Positions 57,674 to 64,000 of a stretch of DNA of 64,000 nt are shown piece by piece. The stretch spans positions 124,001 through 188,000 of the forward strand of contig CANLRB010000002.1 of NCBI GenBank assembly GCA_947493455.1. The letters run 5' to 3'. Every line of letters begins with the position of its first letter. Position 1 is the first letter of the stretch. The notes beneath the pieces are model-generated. The model made no database searches, was not told the DNA's origin, and saw only the letters and a list, made by a program, of their open reading frames with translations. This DNA comes from an uncultured Pseudoalteromonas sp. GTDB lineage: Bacteria; Pseudomonadota; Gammaproteobacteria; Enterobacterales; Alteromonadaceae. The position numbers and the translations under genes are program-made.

Positions 57674-58960
57674 ATGGCCATCAAAAACGAAATTACTATT
57701 CTCACGAGAGCAGAACAGGCAGATCTTTATTCCCCACCCATTTTTTCAATCGAAGAACAACGTCTGTACTTTTCTCTGAACGATGCGGAATTGGCAGTTT
57801 TTCGGTCAATTCGTCTCAGAGCTCATAGATGTTACTTTGTCGCGATTTTGGGATACTTCAAATCAAAGCCCGTCATCCTAGATATCGCTTACTCGCAGGT
57901 TTCTAAGGATTTAATGTTCATCAGTAAAGAGCTGCTTGGCGGCAAGGGGCTCAGACCATTCACTCCCTCACAAAAACAAAAAGATCGACTCTACGCAAAA
58001 GTATTAGACCTTGCTGGTTATCACAAATGGGACGAAAGTCAGCACTTCAATTCTCTTTTCGACCACCTTGTTCAGGTGGGCAATGCCTGGCTGGAGCCGC
58101 GTTACCTCTTTGATACTGCTATTGAATTCCTAACCAGTCACAGCATTGCTATCCCTAGGTACACCGTACTCCAGAGACTGATAAGCAGAGCGATGCAGCA
58201 GGTCAGAAAAGACCTGGCGCACCAACTTAATCAACTCACCAGTCCTGAACTTCACGTCTTTCTGGACAGCATAACAGCCATTGATGACGGACTAAGCCTG
58301 AACCAGCTCAGAGGCGGTGCAAAAAGTCTGACCGTACCTGAACTTAAAAAAGAGCTTGCCCTTTATCATCAGTTAGCGCCATGGCGCACGCAAATCAATG
58401 GCGTTATCGATGGGCTTAATCTGTCTCTTAAAAATCGACAACACTTCGGTGAGCTCATCAACTATTACGGTAGTAAACTCAAACGATTCAAACGCGCACA
58501 GCAGCATCTATGGTTGCTATGTCACCTGACAGAGCGGATACAACTGGCACTGGAACGGTTAACTGATGGGTTCATTTACCATATCCGCAAGCAACAAGAA
58601 GCTGCCAACACCTTTGCACAACAAGCAGTGTTCCTGTCCTGGCAGTCAGCCGCGGACAATGTCACGAAAGCGGCAGAGTTACTGCATCTGTTTGTGGATG
58701 AGAACATTGATGATAATCAACCCTTCTCAGTAGTCAGACAACAGGCATTGAAGGTCATGAATGACAGGGATATCCAGACCCTCTGCCTTTACCTGAAAAA
58801 ACAGAAACGGACCGTGGAAGAGTACCAGTGGCAACATTACGATGAACAATGCAATCTCCTGGAGCAACTGTTAAGGCAGGTGTTCTTGTGCCTTGAATGT
58901 GAGGCCGGTAAAGGCTCAGAAGCCGTCGTCGCCCAACTTCAACAGATGCAGACGGAAATC
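57674..58960 (+). pseudogene. Tn3-family transposase, N-terminal remnant (DUF4158-type)
   Basis: About 430 residues from ATG 57674 (MAIKNEITILTRAEQADLYS) resemble the N-terminal DUF4158 domain and helical middle part of Tn3-family transposases (FSIEEQRLYFSLNDAEL, LDIAYSQVSKDL). Similarity ends near 58960, where a reverse-strand recombinase fragment begins. The frame runs on to 59287 only by chance. The catalytic half is absent here; the remnant at 56952 lies upstream rather than downstream, so a simple deletion does not explain the order. Confidence 0.75.
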
Positions 58961-58961
58961 G

Positions 58962-59477
58962 CATTCGGTGGACCACTGAAGAGGCTGTACTTGGAGAACC
59001 ACCGACTTTTCCAGTTTCATCCTTGGTATAAAGGTTTTCCAATAAATAGTCTCGATATCTCACGATTGGACTTTCCTCTACCTTCTCGGTGCAGTCATAT
59101 ATTGTTAACGGAGGTTTTTCATCAACCAGAAGGCCAGTCCTTGGGTGTGTATGTTCGGGGATTTCCGTGCTCAACCACCGATAGAAGCTCAATAACGCAA
59201 CTGCATGGGATTGAATCGTCTTATCGGAGGATATATCTGGATCTGCCAACAAAGAGTGAAGATATAGATTCACTGGCACCACATTGATACCATCGGGGTC
59301 TATTAAAATTGGAAGTTTATGAGCAAATGGTTTTGAGTTGTCCCTAACGTCATGGATGATCTCGCCACTGTCAGGGTGTGGCCTACTTATAAATGAGGGA
59401 TATTTCTCCGTACTAATCCACATAAGACAATAGTCAAAGCCGAAGTCATCTGGAAACGACCTATTTTGTTCAATCAC
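58962..59477 (-). pseudogene. Tyrosine recombinase, N-terminal remnant
   Basis: About 172 residues (MIEQNRSFPDDFGFDYCLMW ... SHAVALLSFYRWLSTEIP ... STASSVVHRM) look like the N-terminal SAM-like DNA-binding domain of phage-type integrases found in multi-integrase cassettes. The match stops at HRM near 58962, exactly where the opposing Tn3 remnant ends. The catalytic domain is missing. The open frame continues to 58755 without similarity. Confidence 0.7.
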
Positions 59478-59665
59478 ATTAACACCTAAATCATCCGTTA
59501 TTCACACTGCTAAGCCTTCCCCCAGGGGGTTACGCGTTCATACATCTACTTTTTCAAGATATTTCTTAACCAATAGTAAAAATTGTAACCACCCCTCATC
59601 TCGACGTCTAATTTATACAACCTGAAACATTACAACATGTGATGTCTAAAGTATTTCCCAACTGT

Positions 59666-59899
59666 AAGCGCATAGTTGGACGAGAATGCCAAAATGCCAT
59701 GGCGCTGCATTTCAGCTTTGATTTGAAAGACGGGTACGCCCATTTTAATACCGAGTAACTTAGCTTCACGCGACCGTGCAACCACGCAGCCGTCATTGTT
59801 GGACAGCACCACAATCGGCGTATCTTTTAAATCAGGACGAAACAGCTTCTCACAACTGGCGTAAAAGTTGTTGCAGTCCACCAAGGCAAATACTGGCAT
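59666..59899 (-). pseudogene. rumB: rumB, 5' part (split)
   Basis: MPVFALVDCNNFYASCEKLF, PIVVLSNNDGCVVARSREAK and GVPVFQIKAEMQRHGILAFS are the first 78 residues of a UmuC-type polymerase, with the first catalytic Asp in VDCNN. After SSNYAL the sequence leaves the family. It starts 7 bases after rumA, so rumA-rumB was one operon. Confidence 0.9.
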
Positions 59900-59906
59900 G
59901 GGATAG

Positions 59907-60356
59907 TCACGACTTACGGCGTATGTTTCGCACCACATTGGTGACCACACCAAATATCTCTAACTCTGTCCCTTCAGGAATATGAATGGGCTCATACACC
60001 TGGTTTCTTGGGATCAGCATGACGCACGGCCTTAGTTGAAGCTCCTTTACCGTGAGTTCACCATGGATGCCAGCGATGACAATGTCACCGTGTTCGGCTT
60101 GGACAGAGCGATCAACCACCAGAATATCATCTGGGTGAATCCCGGCATCAATCATTGAATCACCTTCAACACGCACAAAGAACGTTGCAGCCGGTCGCTT
60201 GATGCACAGCTCGTTGAGGTCGAGCGTTTGCTCAACATAATCCTGCGCTGGTGAAGGAAAACCAGCAGAAACACGTTCCATGAACAATGGAATACGAAGG
60301 CGCTTGGCTTTGATGAAGGCAAGTGCGCCGCTACGGCCTATCAGCGAGACACTCAT
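59907..60356 (-). CDS. rumA: RumA (UmuD-like SOS mutagenesis protein)
   Basis: A 149-residue self-cleaving protein of the LexA/UmuD peptidase family. The cleavage site is Ala31-Gly32 (SAGFPSPAQDYVE), the nucleophile Ser67 (VEGDSMIDAG) and the general base Lys104 (LTVKEL). RecA-stimulated cleavage gives the form that joins the polymerase subunit. The partner rumB is broken, but RumA itself looks intact and has a LexA box upstream. Confidence 0.95.
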   Translation of the reverse strand: MSVSLIGRSGALAFIKAKRLRIPLFMERVSAGFPSPAQDYVEQTLDLNELCIKRPAATFFVRVEGDSMIDAGIHPDDILVVDRSVQAEHGDIVIAGIHGELTVKELQLRPCVMLIPRNQVYEPIHIPEGTELEIFGVVTNVVRNIRRKS

Positions 60357-60382
60357 GACGAACCTCGAAAAATCATAATTAA

Positions 60383-60402
60383 TACTGTTTGTTTATACAG
60401 TA
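60383..60402 (-). promoter_or_regulatory. LexA (SOS) box of rumA
   Basis: TACTGTTTGTTTATACAGTA matches the CTGT-N8-ACAG LexA operator with TA flanks on both sides and lies 27 bases upstream of the rumA start, as expected for umuD-type genes. Confidence 0.9.
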
Positions 60403-61012
60403 TCTAATGCTATGCTGATTTCTACAAGTAAAATTGTAGGTAAAACTGGTGTTGTTCGAGTAAGACGTTGTGTCGTGAGTGATTTCTTTTTTGTGTTGAA
60501 AAACTAGATGTGGGGGGATCGCTCGCCCTCGTCAAAGCCTGCAAGGCTTGGACAATACTGCTTCTGCCTACTGCTCTTGTTTCTGTTACTGATCCTGTTA
60601 CTGCTACTGGTTAACGCATGGGTCAAGTAACCGTCAAACAAGGCTTGTTGAACCCTTTGCAAAGGGTTTAAAAACAGTTAGTAAAATTCTGCTTCGTATT
60701 GAATTTACTGGCTTAAAGCGAAGTCAGGAGCATCATTAAAATGCTCAGTCGAACTCAGTTCAAGCCTTTTGCAACCGTTTGAAAAGGGGTTGGCTAAGCC
60801 ATAAGTAAAGGATATCGGTAAGGGTTACCTAAACGGTTTAGCTAAGGCTATCTGAAAGGCTTAGCCAAAGCCTTCATACATGGGTTCACCCAGTAGAAAG
60901 ATTAAAAAAACGCTGAGGTATCCAAGGTGCATTTTGTACAAACGCGTTTATAAACGAACAGGGCACAGTGAAATAACCCAAAGCGAACAATAGAATTGAA
61001 GAGGAACCATCA
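60403..61012. other. Gene-free region between rumA and the exonuclease gene
   Basis: About 600 bases with several small inverted repeats and no convincing gene. AACCCTTT-GC-AAAGGGTT at 60651-60668 is a compact hairpin. GGCTAAGCC-like motifs recur near 60790 and 60858. A CTG/TACTG-rich low-complexity tract lies at about 60559-60610. It probably holds the exonuclease leader and promoter. Confidence 0.45.
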
Positions 61013-61918
61013 ATGACAAGAGCCCCTGCGCCATTTCCGCTAGAGCGCCTCGCGGATATCCCAGAAAGACCAGAAGATTTTAGATTGCTGGAACGCATTC
61101 CTTTAACGCGTGAGCCGCAGTCCTGGCCACTTGAACTTTCTGCTATGGTCGGTGATGAACAGTCAATGGTGCTGCTCGATACAGAGACAACCGGACTGTC
61201 TGCCGATGACGAGTCCATTATTGAGCTTGGTATGGTTAAGGTGCTTTACAGCCCCTCTGCTCAGCGGATTGTGTCGATTGTTGATGTGATCAGCTTGTAT
61301 GAAGATCCCGGCAAGCCAATCCCCGAGCTGATTACCGAGTTAACCGGTATCACCGATGAGATGGTGCAAGGCCAGCACATTGATGATTCACTGGTAGCGA
61401 GTTGGTTATCCGATGATCCGCTGGTGGTTGCGCACAATGCACAGTTTGATCGTCCTTTCTTTGAAAAGCGGTTTGCTGCATTAGGCCATCTATCTTGGGC
61501 CTGTTCAGCCAGTGGCATAGATTGGAAGGCGCTGGGTTTTGAAAGTCGAAAGCTTGAGTACCTGCTGCTTCGCTTAGGTTGGTTCTATGAAGGACACCGA
61601 GCTGCAACCGATTGTTTGGCGATGGCCTGGTTGTTTCATTTGTTGCCCGAGTCCGTTGCAAACTTGTTGTCTGAAGCAGACAGGCGAACTGTGTTAGTTC
61701 GTGCGTTTGGTGCGCCGTTTGACGTAAAGGACTATTTAAAAGAGCGTGGTTACCGCTGGCATGACGGTGTTAAAGGTGCCAACAAACATTGGTGGCGCGA
61801 AATCAGCGAAGACGAGTTGCCGCTGGAGCAAACTTACCTAGATGATTTGTACCATCGTGGCTCAGAACATGCCCACTATGACTACAAAGATGCCCGCAAT
61901 CGATTTAAAGCTTTGTAG
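61013..61918 (+). CDS. DEDD-family 3'-5' exonuclease (DnaQ-like)
   Basis: A 301-residue soluble protein. The exonuclease motifs are Exo I LLDTETTGL (Asp56, Glu58), Exo II VVAHNAQFDRPFF and Exo III GHRAATDCLAM (HxxxxxD-type, DEDDh). The C-terminal 80 residues (FGAPFDVKDYLKERGYRWHD) resemble a small domain found on some phage- and ICE-borne exonucleases. It lies downstream of rumA as in SXT/R391 elements. A role in processing ICE DNA is plausible. Confidence 0.88.
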   Translation: MTRAPAPFPLERLADIPERPEDFRLLERIPLTREPQSWPLELSAMVGDEQSMVLLDTETTGLSADDESIIELGMVKVLYSPSAQRIVSIVDVISLYEDPGKPIPELITELTGITDEMVQGQHIDDSLVASWLSDDPLVVAHNAQFDRPFFEKRFAALGHLSWACSASGIDWKALGFESRKLEYLLLRLGWFYEGHRAATDCLAMAWLFHLLPESVANLLSEADRRTVLVRAFGAPFDVKDYLKERGYRWHDGVKGANKHWWREISEDELPLEQTYLDDLYHRGSEHAHYDYKDARNRFKAL

Positions 61919-61974
61919 CTATAAGGTAAGCCTTGCATATTTTAAAACCTCTGGAAAATGGAAAGTGAACTTAC

Positions 61975-62107
61975 GTTATACCCAAACTACTTGGTGTTGC
62001 AGCTAGGCGGCAAGTGAGCGAGTCCCCATGAGCATAGATCTTCTATGTGATTGGGGTGAGCGAATGCAGGTAACACCGCTGCGGCTGCAAGTAGGAAGGG
62101 TATATAA
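61975..62107. repeat. ERIC-like palindromic element
   Basis: About 130 bases bounded by GTTATACCC and GGGTATA-T-AAC. The two halves are imperfectly complementary (TTGCAGC/GCTGCAA near the ends; GTGAGCGAGTCCCCAT against ATTGGGGTGAGCG about the centre). GTGATTGGGGTGAGCG closely resembles the core of enterobacterial repetitive intergenic consensus (ERIC) sequences. It lies between the exonuclease stop and the ribosome site of the next gene. Confidence 0.75.
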
Positions 62108-62127
62108 CCAACAAGAGGAATCTTTCC

Positions 62128-62154
62128 ATGTACCAAAACACCTACATTGAACAT
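62128..62154 (+). pseudogene. Small ICE gene, 5' fragment (9 codons)
   Basis: AAGAGGAA lies upstream of ATG 62128, which begins MYQNTYIEH; the next codon is where the inserted element starts. Joined to the fragment at 63711 the frame reads ..IEHYWGEIFVSARI.. without a gap. I read this as one small gene cut by the TnpB element. In the interrupted state the frame runs about 30 further codons into the element and stops. Confidence 0.7.
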
Positions 62155-62249
62155 TATGCTTGCGCAATCTCGCCCTTTCAAGGGCGAGTCAAGCAAGAGG
62201 TAACTAGCTGCAAGGCAGCAACTTGCAAACGTCAAGAAGTATGATAAAA

Positions 62250-62269
62250 TACTGTATATCCATACAGGT
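62250..62269 (+). promoter_or_regulatory. LexA-box-like sequence upstream of tnpB
   Basis: TACTGTATATCCATACAGGT fits CTGT-N8-ACAG and the 5' flank of the LexA consensus; only the last two bases differ. It ends 5 bases before the tnpB ATG, overlapping the ribosome-site region, and is inside the inserted element. Confidence 0.6.
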
Positions 62270-62274
62270 TATTG

Positions 62275-63666
62275 ATGGGGTACTCTTTGCTCACTGGTAT
62301 CAAGCTCCGCGCTAACCCTACATCCAATCAAAAACTGGTATTAAGCCAGTGGATGGGCTGTGCGCGTAGCATTTGGAATGCCAAAGTGGATGAGGAAAGG
62401 TATTACCGCACTTTTGCAAGGAAGTATTACCCGATTGGTACTTACGCGCCGCTTGATCAAAAGACATCGCAGTTTAAATCGAAAGAACTATCTCCTTGGC
62501 TATACCAGTGTCCTAGCCAAATACTCCGCAATAGTGCTGTTAACTGGTATCAAACCTATCAAAAGTTCATGAAAGGCGCATGTGGACGGCCAAAGCGCAA
62601 GCCAAAAACCGACAAGGGAAGCATTTATCTTACCCGTGAAGTATTCCATTTCGACCGTTGTGAAGATGGTAATTTACGCCTGTTTATTGGCACTAAGACT
62701 AATAATATTGGTTATTTATCGTTTAAAGCGCATCGTAAGTTTGAGATCCCTAATTCGCTGTATGTGCGTAAAGAGCGCGGTCAATACACGGTGTCTTTCT
62801 GTTATGAGAATGGAAAGAATGAAGTTGAGCTATCGAGCAATGCTGAACACTTGGCGTTTCTGCAAGGCTCAACAAAAGAGTATCTGGAAGAAAGCGTTAT
62901 CGGTGTAGACCGTGGTGTTGCCATCCCTGCTCATGCTGGCTCAATGACGTTCGACTTCTGTGACAATCAGAAAAAGAAGATGACCAAAGTTGATCGCTAC
63001 ATTAAGCGACTACAACGCAAGTTGGCGCGTCAAACTAAAGGCTCAAACCGCAGGAACAAAACTAAGCACCGTATTGCTACGCATCACGCTAAAAAGGCGA
63101 ACATACGTAATGACTTTGCGCATAAAACAAGTCGTTCATTAGTCGATAGTCAAGCTAAGGTTATTGTGTTCGAGGCGCTAAGTACCTCACGCATGACGCG
63201 CAAGCCAAAGGCAAAACAAAACGAGCAAGGCCGATATGTGTCAAATAAAGCCAAACAAAAGGCAGGGCTAAACAAGTCTATTCTGAACGTTGGTTGGCAC
63301 ATCATAGAAACCTACACCAAATACAAGGCTTACCAAGCGGGTAAAGCCGTATTCAAAATCCCTGCTCCGTATACCAGTCAGGAGTGCGCTCAGTGCGATC
63401 ACACTCACCCCGACAACCGAAAATCACAAGAACTCTTTGTGTGCGGCAATTGTGGCAATACTGACAATGCAGACAACAACGCATCATTGGTCATTAAGAA
63501 ACGGGCAATTAATCTAATATTAGACACTGGAACGGTGTTGTCTGACGATGGAGTTCTAAGAACTCAGTCAGATAGTGGACGTGGAGGCAATCGTAAGACT
63601 AGCCGAGCCAAAAGCTCGACTAGCGGTGTCCAACGAAGCGTCAAAAAAGAAAAGCTAGCGGCTTAG
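62275..63666 (+). CDS. tnpB: RNA-guided endonuclease TnpB (IS200/IS605 OrfB)
   Basis: A 463-residue TnpB, start ATG 62275 (TTG 62272 is possible). An N-terminal HTH-like segment (LTGIKLRANPTSNQKLVL, WMGCARSIWNAKVDE) precedes a split RuvC nuclease: Asp212 (VIGVDRGVAIP), Glu300 (VIVFEALSTSRM) and Asp400 (NADNNAS). A zinc ribbon with Cys371, 374, 390 and 393 lies between the last two motifs. All catalytic residues are present, so activity is plausible. The Ser/Lys-rich last 45 residues overlap the region where the guide RNA scaffold (omega RNA) normally lies. It cleaves DNA under guide control and helps retain the element. Confidence 0.93.
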   Translation: MGYSLLTGIKLRANPTSNQKLVLSQWMGCARSIWNAKVDEERYYRTFARKYYPIGTYAPLDQKTSQFKSKELSPWLYQCPSQILRNSAVNWYQTYQKFMKGACGRPKRKPKTDKGSIYLTREVFHFDRCEDGNLRLFIGTKTNNIGYLSFKAHRKFEIPNSLYVRKERGQYTVSFCYENGKNEVELSSNAEHLAFLQGSTKEYLEESVIGVDRGVAIPAHAGSMTFDFCDNQKKKMTKVDRYIKRLQRKLARQTKGSNRRNKTKHRIATHHAKKANIRNDFAHKTSRSLVDSQAKVIVFEALSTSRMTRKPKAKQNEQGRYVSNKAKQKAGLNKSILNVGWHIIETYTKYKAYQAGKAVFKIPAPYTSQECAQCDHTHPDNRKSQELFVCGNCGNTDNADNNASLVIKKRAINLILDTGTVLSDDGVLRTQSDSGRGGNRKTSRAKSSTSGVQRSVKKEKLAA

Positions 63667-63682
63667 GCGGTTATCTTGGAAG

Positions 63683-63702
63683 CTCGCTGCTTTAGCTGCG
63701 AG
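63683..63702 (+). ncRNA. Right-end hairpin / predicted omega-RNA 3' stem
   Basis: CTCGC-T-GC-TTTA-GC-T-GCGAG folds with one T-T mismatch, 17 bases after the tnpB stop. Such right-end hairpins are recognised in IS200/IS605 transposition and form part of the TnpB guide RNA, whose guide would be the flanking sequence starting TACTGGGGCGAAATC at 63711. Only the hairpin is visible; the full RNA is inferred. Confidence 0.6.
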
Positions 63703-63710
63703 TAGTTCAC

Positions 63711-63986
63711 TACTGGGGCGAAATCTTCGTCTCTGCCCGCATCATTGAATTTGGCATCACGTTCGAGCGCTTTCTTAAAGATCCATGGAAGCACTTGATG
63801 TCCTGTGGCCAAGAGTCTGCACCGGACGCGATTGCTGAAGGGATGCTGCCATTGCTACCAGCTCAGGCAGAAGTTGCCAGACGCATTCGGGAGAGTGAGC
63901 AACGAGCCCTTATGTCTACAGGGTCGGACAAAGGGGTATCTCATTGCGGTAACATCGTGGTGCCACTGGTTCGGGTAGCGCATTGA
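63711..63986 (+). pseudogene. Small ICE gene, 3' fragment
   Basis: An open frame of 91 codons from the element's right edge: YWGEIFVSARIIEFGITFER, FLKDPWKHLMSCGQESAPDA, AEVARRIRESEQRALMST and ending VPLVRVAH. It has no start of its own before the Met in HLM, but it continues in frame with the nine-codon fragment at 62128, giving a protein of about 100 residues. I do not recognise the family; its place after the exonuclease suggests a conserved ICE gene ahead of traI. Confidence 0.7.
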
Positions 63987-64000
63987 TAGCGTCTATCAGC

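Larger units (their letters stand above)
56555..59665. mobile_element. 3.1-kb mosaic insertion splitting rumB
   Basis: The rumB fragments end at matching codons (..SSNYAL on one side, YALYADLS.. on the other), so about 3.1 kb were inserted. Inside are a Tn3-transposase C-terminal remnant, a Tn3-transposase N-terminal remnant and a reverse-strand tyrosine-recombinase N-terminal remnant; no intact gene remains. The 395 bases before 56950 and those after 59480 contain no recognisable gene. Clear terminal inverted repeats were not found. In SXT itself the drug-resistance block also interrupts rumB. Confidence 0.8.
62155..63710 (+). mobile_element. IS200/IS605-type element with tnpB only (IS1341-like)
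   Basis: A 1,556-base insertion defined by the break in the flanking gene. The left end has a 9-bp perfect hairpin (CTCGCCCTT-TC-AAGGGCGAG, 62169-62188) and GCTGC-AAG-GCAGC (62207-62219). The right end has the hairpin at 63683-63702 and ends GTTCAC. No target duplication is seen, as expected for the family. There is no tnpA, so movement would need a transposase in trans. The edges are uncertain by two bases (shared TA). Confidence 0.75.
51286..64000. mobile_element. Left end of an SXT/R391-family ICE (continues past the window)
   Basis: Integration in the 5' end of prfC, a P4-type integrase beside a small excisionase, a ParMR-like pair, an oriT-like region, mobI, rumBA and a DEDD exonuclease appear in the order known for the SXT/R391 family. 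The junction is placed at 51286-51292, where prfC similarity ends. At least 12.7 kb are present; conjugation (tra) genes and the regulators setCD/setR are expected further right. The family call rests on gene content and integration site together. Confidence 0.9.

Noticed and set aside
58960-59287. Continuation of the Tn3-like frame as part of a full transposase
   Set aside because: Beyond 58960 the opposite strand codes a recombinase fragment and the forward translation loses all similarity.
60886-61218. 110-codon reverse frame at the exonuclease start
   Set aside because: Serine-rich antisense of the exonuclease coding sequence; the opposite strand has all DEDD motifs.

Overview
The window looks like a marine gammaproteobacterium of the Alteromonadales, most likely Pseudoalteromonas or a close relative. 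This is inferred from the gene order (ftsB-ispD-ispF-truD-surE-pcm-nlpD-rpoS, then ispB / rplU-rpmA-obgE-folA, then a rimI region next to prfC), from the many DUF families shared with Shewanella, Vibrio and Pseudoalteromonas (DUF3019, DUF3581, DUF3087, DUF3081, DUF2947, DUF3718, TIGR02450), and from two secreted proteases with GlyGly-CTERM tails. The chromosomal part (1-51,290) is moderately AT-rich.

Layout. 1-1,358: MipA/OmpV, DUF3019 and a response regulator in one operon that leaves the window. 1,539-13,617: a giant subtilase, a chemoreceptor, several exported or small conserved proteins and a KamA-type radical SAM enzyme. 14,152-19,321: an ExbB-ExbD-TonB operon close to a TonB-dependent receptor of copper-receptor type and a solute-binding protein. 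19,449-25,936: a DCC thiol-disulfide protein with an SDR enzyme, small conserved proteins, an exported esterase/lipase, a MoxR/VWA pair and DUF2947. 25,933-30,785: a two-component system fused by overlaps to GT39 and GT2 glycosyltransferases, with a divergent GtrA flippase, probably an envelope-glycan modification module. 30,843-41,457: housekeeping genes for division, isoprenoids, tRNA pseudouridylation, repair, sigma-S, ubiquinone side chain, ribosome assembly and folate. 41,823-42,213: tRNA-Trp followed by two decayed copies of its 3' half, then an AT-rich M10 metalloprotease gene. 44,669-50,991: a HolD-like protein, RimI, a hybrid sensor kinase, a YfiR-like periplasmic protein and a TonB-dependent receptor.

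From about 51,290 to the right edge the chromosome is interrupted inside prfC, after codon ~22, by the left end of an SXT/R391-family integrative and conjugative element (ICE). The element shows xis, int, a ParMR-like partition pair (srpR, srpM) with upstream iterons, an oriT-like inverted-repeat region, mobI, rumB and rumA (a DNA polymerase V system with a LexA box) and a DEDD exonuclease. rumB is split by a 3.1-kb mosaic of Tn3-transposase and tyrosine-recombinase remnants.

Beyond the exonuclease lie an ERIC-like palindrome and an IS200/IS605-type element carrying only tnpB (an RNA-guided nuclease). That element cuts a small ICE gene cleanly after codon 9; both gene halves can be rejoined by eye. 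A LexA-box-like sequence sits just upstream of tnpB. The rest of the ICE and the right junction with prfC lie outside the window.
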